From: Hawksworthiomyces lignivorus
Lineage: Eukaryota > Ascomycota > Sordariomycetes > Ophiostomatales > Ophiostomataceae
Direction of reading: 5' to 3'
NCBI GenBank assembly: GCA_002917075.1
Contig: NTMA01000017.1
Span: 486,752 to 550,751 of the forward strand
DNA: 64,000 bases
In this document: piece by piece, positions 55,707 through 64,000 of the stretch
Numbering within the stretch: position 1 is the first letter of the stretch
How the letters are laid out: each line of letters starts with the position of its first letter
Made by a program: the position numbers and the translations under genes
The notes under the pieces: model-generated
The model's input: the letters and a program-made list of their open reading frames with translations, nothing else
Database searches by the model: none
Told to the model about the DNA's origin: nothing

Positions 55707-58191
55707 GAAGTGGTTCCTGAGCTGCAAGTGTTTTTGCTGACCGGCTTCGTCTCAATTTTGGCGGATGGCGAAATTCTGCACTGCTGGCTGCTTTTCCGCG
55801 TACGATGAAAAAGGCAGTCTTTTCCTCGTCGATAAAGCCTCAAATGATAAAAAAAGGAGACAAGATCTAAAAAAAGAAAAAAAAAAAAGAATTGTAAAGA
55901 AAAACAAAAGTATTATGAAACAACAGTGAAAATAATAATAACAAGGTGTGCAACGACTTTTGATTGAAGAAAAAATTCGTAATGTCCGGAAAGTTTGTAC
56001 GATGCGAAACCAAATGGGGGACGCGACTGATCAGGTATGTCCGTTTTGGGAAATTCGGTGGGCGTTGGGATGTATTGGAATAGCTTCAAAAAAGGCGGTC
56101 CGCGCAGCTTTTTTGGGTGCTATGGCAGAGAAAAGTGACGGAAATCAGCTTCGGTGAAAATAAGTGGCGGCTGGCAATAGCGCGGTTCGGGCAGCGGAAT
56201 CCGATGCAGGAGATTCGCGGCAATCGAATGGCGGAACTTTGAAGATGGCGACGATGAGAAAAAGGGTGCGAATTGATAAGAAAAGATGTCGAGAAAAGAG
56301 TGAAGACTCGCGATTTGGGCGATTTGGGGCGATTTTGGGTGGTGTTGAGGGTTGAGAAAGAGTTGGTGATGGCAAGTTTGTGGGTTTTGAAGGGAGAGAG
56401 AATAAAAGAGAAGAGAGGAGAGAGAGCGTAAGAGGGAAGAGACGGAGAAGAAAAAAATATAACAGGCAAGGGAAAAGGGGAAATTAAGAAAGACGAGAGA
56501 AAGGGCGAATGTGTAAGGGGGGCGTCATTTGGGAATGAGCGGCGTGGGGATGGGCTTTCGGTTTTGAGAAAACGCACGAGGAAAGGGAATGAGCGGAGCA
56601 CGGAGTCGATAAAAGAGACAAGAGACAAGCAGAAAAGGGAAGGGACGAGAAGAGGACGAGAGAGGTGGAGATGATGGTGGAAGAGAGGAGGTGGAGGGGG
56701 GAGGAAAGAAGTGGCCAGGGGAAATGGGAATGGGAAAGAGGAAAAAAGAAACGAGTGACCGAGAGGGAAGGCGAATTGTGTCTAACAGAGACACGGAGGA
56801 GAAGGGGAAGGCAGAGAATAAGCTAGAGATACGGTGCTGCATGACGAGGAGCAGAAGGAGCAGAGGAAAATAAATAGGCAAACTAGCGAAACAAGAGCTA
56901 TGAACGAACGAATCCGTCCGCAGAATTTGTACGAGAAAGGTATTTACTTGAACGGTTGTTGCTGAAAGCTAAGACGTGGAACCGGGGGGGGGGGAGGGTA
57001 GGCGTTGCAAAAGAGGGGGTGTCAGTAGTGCTGGTGACAGGTGGAAGACGTGTGTACGAGTACGGTGCAAGGAATAGATACAAGTGCAAAGTGAACATGT
57101 AATGCGGATGATCGTACGGAATATCTACAACTACAATTATACGGTTACAGTGGGAGAGGCTAAGGGAAAGGAAATAAATAAATAATGGGAACGGTACGGA
57201 GTACAGCGAAGAGCTAATAGCTAGCCAAGCTACCTAGGTCAAATGCGCAAAATAAGAAAAGCACCGAGAAAAGGCGGCGAACCCACGCAAGTGTTCCGGC
57301 GGGGGGGGGCGTGTGGTAGGTGGATAGGTAGGTTGGCGTTTGTTGTTGGGTAGAAGTATTCTGTATTGCCAGTATGTAAGTAAGTGTACGCCGTACTTTT
57401 TTGCATTTTGTGTTGTATGTAGCTAGTATTGTGATTATTGTGTTTTATTTTTATTTATTTTTATTTTCTATTTTATTTTATTTGTTTTTTGTTTCTTCTG
57501 CGGTCGGTTCCAGGAGGTACAGCTGACGTGGGGAAGCGCGAGGTACTTGAGAGGCACAGTGCAGTAGCAGAGGTACAAAGCAACAATGCACAACGTGTGC
57601 CGCAACCCATCCCTTACCCGCTGTGTGGGCCCGTGCCAACCGCGTCTGTGCAAGCGTGCGGCAGCCTTCGACAGGGGTCGCTTCTGGATTGGCTTCTCCT
57701 GTTGTTCTTTCCTTCTTTGCCATATTGCCGTTTGAGGGCTCGCATCTTACGAGTATTAGTGATGCAGAACAGCACAACACAGCCATTTACGGAAGGACCA
57801 TGTCGTCACGCATTCCCGTCTTCATTTAAAAAATGCCTCTTTTGTCCATGCTTGAGACTATAATTCTGCAATTGCATAAATAAATTCGCGCTGCACTAGG
57901 AAACAAATTAGAAAAAAAAAAAAAAAAAAAGAACACGTGATGGGGGCAAGCAGGCAGCGAACGATGTCAAAAGAAAAGGGGGGCGAGCAGCGACTTGGAC
58001 GAAAAGAGACGAGAAAGAAAAGAAAAAGCGTAAGCGAAAAGAAAATGAAGAGAAGGAGAATTGCAAAGCACAGAGACGAAGACGGCGACAGTGAATAAGC
58101 CAATGCTTGAAAGAGGCGACGCCACAGCGCGCGCAAAAGGAAAACCCGTTTCACCCTTATCAAAACGAAACGCCGCGAGCCCCGCCGTGTC

Positions 58192-58198
58192 TGATTGG
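58192..58198. promoter_or_regulatory. CCAATCA element (reverse) upstream of the RPAP1 gene
   Basis: TGATTGG, the complement of CCAATCA, lies 313 bp before the RPAP1 ATG. It is the same HAP-type word as upstream of the divergent HPC2 gene. Confidence 0.35.
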
Positions 58199-58510
58199 CT
58201 CCCCGGGTCCCTCTAACTTGGGACGATGTGCTTTAGGGGGGAGCATTCTTTAATCTTCCTCTGATGGGTGGAAAATCGGGTTGTCAGATCGGCGCTAATG
58301 CACCAGCTGATGTCGCATAGTCACGTGCAGATTAGCACCCAGCCTCAACCTTAAAATCCAGGCGTGGCGGTGCAGCCGGCAGTCGATAAGCATAAGGCAG
58401 TTGACAGGCAAAATTTCCCCACCAGCGAGCCTCCAGGGCGGCTGCTGCTTCTCTTCGTCCCACGATACAACCGCCACCGAGACGACGAGCAAATAACAGA
58501 AGCAAAAACC

Positions 58511-60049
58511 ATGGACGGCTCGCTTCGGGTTCTCGACATCCAGGAGAAGGAGGTCGGTGCCGTGCGGGCGCCGTCTTTCCCGGCGCCCAAGACCACTGCG
58601 TCGGGGTTTCCGCAGCCCAAGAAGCGCACGCGGTTTGCTTCGGCGTTCAAGCAGCAGCGGCAGGCTGAAGCAGCAAGAGGAGCTGGAGGAGAGGGGGGAG
58701 CAGGATCGGTAGAAGCAGCAGCAACAGCAGCAGGAGAAACAATAACAGCAGCAGCAGCTTCATCATCATCCTTCTCAGCAGGTGCAACAACAGGGCCACC
58801 GCGGCCGTCCCGCAGCAGCGCTGCCAACGACGAAAAGGCCGGCATCGACCGCGAGAACCGCGCACGTCTGCGGGATATGGACCCGGCCGAGATTGCCCGG
58901 CAGCGCCAGGAGCTGATGGCCAACCTCGATCCGTCTCTGCTGCAGATCCTCCTGCGGCGTGCCAACCTCGACGACGGCAGCAACGCGCAGCTGCCTGGCG
59001 AGGAGCCGGCGCCGCCACCACCCCCTCCGCCCGAGATTCGAGTCGACGACACTACCGTTCCTGTCTCGCAGAGCCAGCCAAATGAAAAGGAGAAGGATGC
59101 CAAGAGGGAGGAGTCACGGCGAGACGAAGCCAAGGATGATAGGTTGCCGAAGAAGTCCGTCTCGTTTGCGTCGGTTGAAGACGCAGACGAAGAAGATGCA
59201 GGCTGTCCTTCAGCTACGACCAAGAACTCCAGCAGACCTCCCGTCGACATCGATGCCGTCGCCCCCGTGCCCACAGAACTCGCCCCCATTTCGTCGCCTG
59301 AGGCGGTCCTTTCTGCCGGAAACGAGCACGGCCACGGCCACGGCGACCACGACCACAACCATGACCACGACCATGACCACGATCAGGCCTCCTCTTCCGT
59401 GCATTTCCCCTCGGCGCCGGTGGTACCCGACCTCGACCCAGCCGACCCGGATTTTCTGGAGCATCTGCATACCAAGTACTTCCCGAACCTGCCGGCGGAC
59501 CCAGCGCGGCTGGCGTGGATGGCGCCGCTGCCGACGGACGGGTCGCCGGCGGACCGCGAGTCGCCGTACTATCCGGGGCAGGAGAGCGTGGCGGTGTCGC
59601 AGCTGCGGTTCGACTTCCGGGGGCGCCTGGTGCCGCCGCAGCGCGCGCGCGCCATCCCCGTGTCCAAGGGCTTGCACCACCACGGGCTGGCGCCCGAGGC
59701 CGCCGGCTACACCGTGGCCGAGCTGGCCCTGCTGGCCCGCAGCGCCGTGCCCGCCCAGCGCTGCGTCGCCTTCCAGACCCTGGGCCGCATCCTGTACCGC
59801 CTGGGCCGCGGCGAGTGGGGTGGGGCCGCCAGCGCCGGCGCCGCCGTCGACGACCACACCAGCGACCCCCGCGTCGAGCTGGCCCAGGGCGTCTGGCGCA
59901 GCGTCTCCGAGGGCCGCGTGCTAGAGACGCTACGCGAGGCCGCCGCCGTCGACGAGGGCCGCGGCCACCGCGGCAGCCGGGCCTACGCCATCGAGGCCAT
60001 CTGGCTGTACGAGAAGGGCGGCTGGAAGGAGCGCTGGAAGGGGCGGTGA
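58511..60049 (+). CDS. RNA polymerase II-associated protein 1 homologue (RPAP1/Rba50)
   Basis: A conserved factor needed for assembly and nuclear import of RNA polymerase II, acting with GPN GTPases. Single exon, 512 residues. The start is the first ATG of the frame (MDGSLRVLDIQEK), in a good context (AACCATGG). The RPAP1 N-terminal domain is at about 113-155 (ENRARLRDMDPAEIARQRQE, then LLQILLRRANLDD). The RPAP1 C-terminal domain is at about 360-435 (LRFDFRGRLVPP, KGLHHHGLAPEAAGYTVAEL, QRCVAFQTLGRILYRL). Between them lie poly-Ala/Gly-rich sequence, Lys/Glu/Asp-rich sequence, and an unusual His/Asp tract at 273-290 (nine His in 18 residues). The final third is extremely GC-rich, with codon ends almost all G or C. 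The length fits fungal Rba50 (about 440 in yeast) plus low-complexity inserts. Confidence 0.92.
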   Translation: MDGSLRVLDIQEKEVGAVRAPSFPAPKTTASGFPQPKKRTRFASAFKQQRQAEAARGAGGEGGAGSVEAAATAAGETITAAAASSSSFSAGATTGPPRPSRSSAANDEKAGIDRENRARLRDMDPAEIARQRQELMANLDPSLLQILLRRANLDDGSNAQLPGEEPAPPPPPPPEIRVDDTTVPVSQSQPNEKEKDAKREESRRDEAKDDRLPKKSVSFASVEDADEEDAGCPSATTKNSSRPPVDIDAVAPVPTELAPISSPEAVLSAGNEHGHGHGDHDHNHDHDHDHDQASSSVHFPSAPVVPDLDPADPDFLEHLHTKYFPNLPADPARLAWMAPLPTDGSPADRESPYYPGQESVAVSQLRFDFRGRLVPPQRARAIPVSKGLHHHGLAPEAAGYTVAELALLARSAVPAQRCVAFQTLGRILYRLGRGEWGGAASAGAAVDDHTSDPRVELAQGVWRSVSEGRVLETLREAAAVDEGRGHRGSRAYAIEAIWLYEKGGWKERWKGR

Positions 60050-60469
60050 AAAAGAAGAGGAGACAAGACTTGGAAGAGACCTGGAGGAGAGACCAAGCGC
60101 TCGCTTTTGTAAAACAGAAATTCTGCACGCGTTATGACCAAAAAAGGACAAAATTAAAGTGCCATGATGAGCTGGCTAGAACTTGCATCTTGGAACGGGG
60201 GACCACGAGAAACTAGTCTTTTGTACATAAAGAGATCTGGACGGAGGAGTAGCTTCATTAAATACCTTTTTGTTTTTTTGAGCACATCTATCTTCTCTTT
60301 TCTCTCTCTTGTCTCTCATTAACATGCTAGTAAGTACAAAAAAGCAAAAGGGAATCGACAACCTCGCGCCTACACAAAAGCCATACAGCCATTAGAAAAT
60401 GACAGCAACCTCCTTCTGCCCTCCCGTTTCTTTTTAGTATTCATTAGACCCACGCGACGACGCCCAGCC
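60050..60469. other. intergenic DNA between convergent RPAP1 and APL2 genes
   Basis: About 420 bp holding both 3' regions, AT-rich. Nothing else is seen. Confidence 0.7.
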
Positions 60470-63007
60470 CTAGAACAGCCCCAGCAGATCCTCGCTGCCG
60501 CCGCCACTACCTCCGTTCTGTGCCGGCGGCTGGCTTGGCTGCGCGGCTGGCGGCGCACTGGTACCGTTTAGGTTGAGACCGCCGAAGCCGCCCATGATGT
60601 CGTTCATGCCTGGTGGTGGCGGAGAGGTGCTGGTCGCTGCTGCCATCGGCGGCGCTGCGTCAAACAGGCCCATCATGTCGGCGATGCCGCCCGCAGCAGG
60701 CGTGGGGGTACCGCCGGCCGACGATGACGAGTGCACAGCGGGGCTGCCACCGCGCTCTGGCGTGCCGGCGCCGGTCGGGTTCTGCTCGGCAGAGGCTGGG
60801 GCGGCGCCGTCAAAGTCGATGTCGAGCAGGTTCTCGATGTTGCTCTGCGGCGTGGTGCCGCCGTTGGCCACGGCGGCGGCGGCGACAGACGCGGCGATGG
60901 GGTTCTCGGCGGCCTCCTGGCGCTGCTCCTGGATGGCGGCGCGCTGGATGGCGTCGGCACCGAAGCGGCCCTTGCCGACGAAGGACTCGGGCGGCTTGTG
61001 GTAGACGGAGGCGAGGGTCGACAGCTCGGTCAGCAGCTGCTCGAGGAGGGCCGGCGGCAGCGAGGTCATCGTGGTGGAGATGGCGGGCTTCTGGGACAGT
61101 ACGACGTTCTAGACGAGGATAAAAAAGAAGGTGCGTTAGCGGTCTGAACTGTAACAAGTTCTAGTAGAGAGAATATGCATTCAGCAAATGCTGCTTACCT
61201 TGGCAATGTCCAGGTCGCCGGAGAGGAGGCGCCAGTAGACGTAGGCGCGGTCGCGGATGTCTGGGTTGTCGTTGTCGGCGGTGGCCATCTGCAGGACCTT
61301 CTGGACGAGGTTCTGGTTGCTGCTGGGCTTCTTGAGGAACAGCTTGACGACGGCGGTCAGGATCTGCAGCTGGGTCTGGGTGAACTCCTCCATGAAGCCG
61401 TCGACGAAGCTGGCGAGGATCTCGTCGGCGTTGCTGATCTTCTCGGCGTACTCGCCGACGATCCAGATCAGGGCGCCGCGGGCGTTGGGCTCGTCGAGCT
61501 CGTCGATGTTCTCGACGACGGAGCGGATGACGCCCTCGTAGCCCGGGTACTTGCGCAGGATGTCCTTGATGACGATGATGACCTCCTGCACGACGTAGTT
61601 GACCTTGGTGGCCATGAGGTCGACGAGGGCGTTGACGCAGCGCTCGCTGGCGTTCTCGATCTTGATGGCGACCTGGCCGATGGCCTTGATGGCGCGGCGC
61701 ACAAAGTCCATGTCGACCTCGAGGGCGTACTCCTTGAGCTCGGCGAGCAGCTGCTCATAGTTGCGGTCGTTGGCGATCCGGACCATGATCTCCAGCTTCT
61801 GCAGCTTGACGTAGGGCGGGTCGTTGTACTTGCAGAAGAACACGCGCATCTCCTTGCTCAGTATGTCGGGCTTCGCCTGGAGGAGGAGGTCGATGTTGCG
61901 GAGGGCGACGTACTGCACTTCAGGTGCGGAGGCGACCAGAGTGACTGTGGGAGGGAGAAAAGAGGAAGGCGTCAGCAAGATGGAATAGCAAGAGGCAAAA
62001 ACAAAAAAAAAGAAACATATCTCGTCTTGTCTTCTCATCCTGTCTGCCTTTCACTCACCTAGTGGCGGTGCCATCTTCTTGAGGTACTGGCGGACCAGCT
62101 CGGGGTTGATCGCCTTCATGTGGATGAAGACGACCTTGACGGCGGCCAGCACGACGCTGGGGTTGACGTGCTGGAACTGGGGCGCGATGCGCTCGCAGAT
62201 GTGCTCCGACTCCTTGACGTCCTGCGGCGGGTAGTCGGCCAGGGTGCTGAGGATGGTGACGCGGCCCCACTCGGTGCACTCGTTGAGGGCCATGAGCAGC
62301 TTCTTGAGCGTGGCGGGAGTGACGACGAGCGCGTGGGTCTCCGGGGAGGTCTCGCTGATCTCGGACAGGGCCTGGACGGAGTTGGCGACGACCATGGGGT
62401 TTGAGTCGCCGATCATCTCCTGCAGGATCTCGAGGAAGCCGTTGTCGACGCACATGGACGGGTTGAGGTCGAACAGCTTGGCCACGCAGATGGCGGCGGT
62501 CTTGCGCACGTAGGGCGACTCGTCGCGCAGGGTCTTGCGCAGCGGCTCCTCCATATAGTCGACCATCTTGTCGACGCGGATGCAGCCCATGGTGCGGATG
62601 GCGAGGGCGCGGATAAGCGGGTTGGGGTCTTCGGAGTCTTGGACAAAGGTGTTGACGGCGAGAATGCAGAGGTCGGGATGAGACTTTGCGTAGTTCCTGT
62701 GCAATTGTCAGAGGAGGGAACAGAAGCCAAGAAGAGAAGGGGAAGGCGGGCAGAGAGAAGGCAAGAGGACGCACATCAGATAGAGATACACCAGCTTCTT
62801 CTGGTCCAGGTCGCCCGTGGCAATGTTCTTCAGCACGTCGGGGAACAGTGCAGACACATCCTTGCCGAGGGTCATGGCCATGATGGTTTTCTGGATAGCC
62901 TCTTTCCGCTCAAAGGCATATTGTGATACTAGTCCGGCACGCAGCTCGAATGTCTCGCCCTTCCGCGGCACGGCGAATGCCCCCCGTATGCGGTTGACGG
63001 CCTGCAT
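60470..63007 (-). CDS. APL2: AP-1 adaptor complex beta subunit (beta-adaptin)
   Basis: Large subunit of the clathrin adaptor that sorts cargo at the trans-Golgi and endosomes. My model has four exons: 63007-62775, 62696-62059, 61944-61199 and 61108-60470, giving 751 residues with consistent phase. The N-terminal trunk of HEAT-like helices (about 1-580) is highly conserved: [79 protein letters not shown] and [27 protein letters not shown] marks the trunk end. The hinge carries a clathrin-box-like LLDID (about 633-637) followed by Gly/Pro/Ala-rich sequence, and the protein ends DLLGLF. The C-terminal ear of animal beta-adaptins is absent, as is usual for fungal Apl2. AP-1 rather than AP-2 is chosen from sequence resemblance and is fairly, not fully, certain. 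Confidence 0.93.
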
Positions 63008-63947
63008 ATTGTGTTGATGCGCGGTATGAGAAAAGAAAGGAAGACGTCTAGATGAGGTGCTCCGTTATCTCTCCTCTGTTACCTGGCGCCCGAGGGAGAC
63101 AAGCGAGAAGAAGAAAGGAGAGGCGAGGAGAGGGGAAGAAAGGAGATAAAGAGAAAGGCGAGAGGGCAACCAGTGGTCAAGGAGGCGGGCGAGGAGGTCG
63201 ACAGACGGAATTGGGGAAATGGAGCTGATCGACCGCCTCTCGACTGAACAGATCACAGTAGGAGTCGGGCTGCGGTCCCAGTCACCAGTCGAATCTTTCT
63301 GCTCGTGACAAATGCGGGTAAAAATGGCGATGGGAAGAGCTCCCTTAAGATGCTGCCTAAGATACAGGGGGAGGTGGGCTATACGTCCGAATTGGCGATG
63401 TTGAGGGTAAAACGCTTTCTTGTGCCGTTCACTGTGGCGGTGGCCCCTCGATTCTGCGTCCCTTCTGAGACAATAGGGAAAGAGCGCCACTTCTTTGCTT
63501 AGATACATATTACGGCGTACTGCTTAACAGGTAGCTAATAACTAGAGCGAGGTCCAGCCACGTTACTTCGTGCTGTGTATGTAACTATATTAAGCTCTGC
63601 AGCAAGTGAGTGCATAGGTCTGTTAATTTCAGCCAATCAAGTTAAAGAATTAGTTGGGCCTGAGGCAACAGCTCCTGCATGTTAAATACAGTGAGACAAT
63701 TATCCGAAGTACAGTAGAAACCTCACTTACACGTACATACTCTACGCAATGACTGGGCCAAATTCTTTTCAAGATTACATCTGTTAAAGCTTAACAAGTT
63801 CTTACTATCATCGAGAAGCTGTTACATCGCAGATCCATTGTCCATCACAGCCATAGGTCAATTTATCGTGATGCGTATAAGAATCAGTTTGTTAGGAAAC
63901 AGTTCAAAAATTTCTCCAAGTTAGTAGTAAAATAACATAAGAGTAGT

Positions 63948-63998
<51 letters not shown>

Positions 63999-64000
63999 TT
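63008..64000. other. region upstream of APL2, AT-rich toward the window end
   Basis: About 1 kb without a supportable gene. The first 200 bp are purine-rich on the plus strand (pyrimidine-rich on the minus strand), consistent with the APL2 leader and promoter. The last 400 bp are AT-rich. Confidence 0.6.
63950..63998. repeat. T32 run joined directly to A17 run
   Basis: Thirty-two T are followed at once by seventeen A, forming a perfect A/T inverted repeat at the window edge. It could be a real hairpin-forming element or an assembly artefact. Confidence 0.8.

Larger units (their letters stand above)
55305..58510. other. divergent promoter region between HPC2 and the RPAP1 gene
   Basis: About 3.2 kb with no supportable gene. 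From about 56,390 to 56,880 the plus strand is strongly A/G-rich, so the minus strand is the pyrimidine-rich kind seen at fungal promoters; HPC2 may therefore have a leader of 1 kb or more. Also present are CCAAT-type elements, two GTAC-family words (57,054-57,065 and 57,194-57,204) and a 19-A run (57,912-57,930). Confidence 0.55.

Noticed and set aside
57438..57863. 141-codon plus-strand frame starting in a TTTATTTT-rich stretch
   Set aside because: Its Phe/Tyr-rich beginning reflects simple-sequence DNA and the rest has no domain or splice logic.
59210..60216. Several long frames over the 3' half of the RPAP1 gene on both strands
   Set aside because: They are shadows of the extremely GC-rich coding sequence; only the called frame shows RPAP1 domains.
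61175..62062. 295-codon plus-strand frame, Val/Asp/Leu-rich
   Set aside because: It is antisense to exon 3 of APL2, whose minus-strand translation is a clear beta-adaptin.
14477..63007. Possible biosynthetic or resistance gene cluster (WOPR regulator plus two MFS transporters)
   Set aside because: The regulator is about 19 kb or more from either transporter, the genes between are housekeeping, and no synthase, P450 or tailoring enzyme is present.

Overview
The window is nuclear DNA of a filamentous ascomycete fungus, most likely Pezizomycotina. The genes carry short spliceosomal introns (about 55-320 nt, GTANGT-type donors, CTAAC/CTGAC-like branch sites, YAG acceptors). Upstream regions are pyrimidine-rich, there is no operon structure, and several proteins are typical of filamentous fungi: a WOPR regulator, a linker histone with introns, a cytochrome b5-acyl-CoA dehydrogenase fusion and two MFS transporters. 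I cannot name the species. Gene density is low: I support twelve protein-coding genes in 64 kb, about one per 5.3 kb.

Layout. Positions 1-14,476 hold no gene I can defend. They end at an intronless WOPR (Gti1/Pac2) transcription factor gene (14,477-16,060, +). After 5 kb of intergenic DNA comes histone H1 (21,054-22,295, +, six exons), then a proline-rich NPF-motif protein (25,875-28,358, +). A minus-strand block follows: cytochrome b5/acyl-CoA dehydrogenase fusion (29,495-31,311), flap endonuclease FEN1/RAD27 (33,099-34,587) and a Dal5-type MFS permease (35,211-37,225). GAR1 (38,398-39,192, +) lies between this permease and a second, DHA2-like MFS transporter with a very long N-terminal extension (39,872-42,712, -). 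Next are an SLM1-type BAR/PH protein (46,280-49,589, -) and an Hpc2/ubinuclein HIR subunit (52,683-55,304, -). An RPAP1/Rba50 homologue (58,511-60,049, +) and the AP-1 beta-adaptin APL2 (60,470-63,007, -) complete the set.

Most genes are unrelated housekeeping functions: chromatin (H1, Hpc2), replication and repair (FEN1), snoRNP (GAR1), RNA polymerase II assembly (RPAP1), and membrane traffic and signalling (APL2, Slm1, perhaps the NPF protein). I see no biosynthetic cluster, transposon, tRNA, rRNA or CRISPR array.

The strongest unusual signals are these. FEN1 can only be assembled with a 5-nt microexon that carries the codon for the first catalytic aspartate. The WOPR gene has a 14-kb gene-free upstream region with a pyrimidine-rich tract 2.5 kb before the start codon, recalling Candida WOR1. 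A GTACGGAGTAC / GTACGAGTAC word recurs through the intergenic DNA. All coordinates and exon joins were read by eye; no alignment or search was run.
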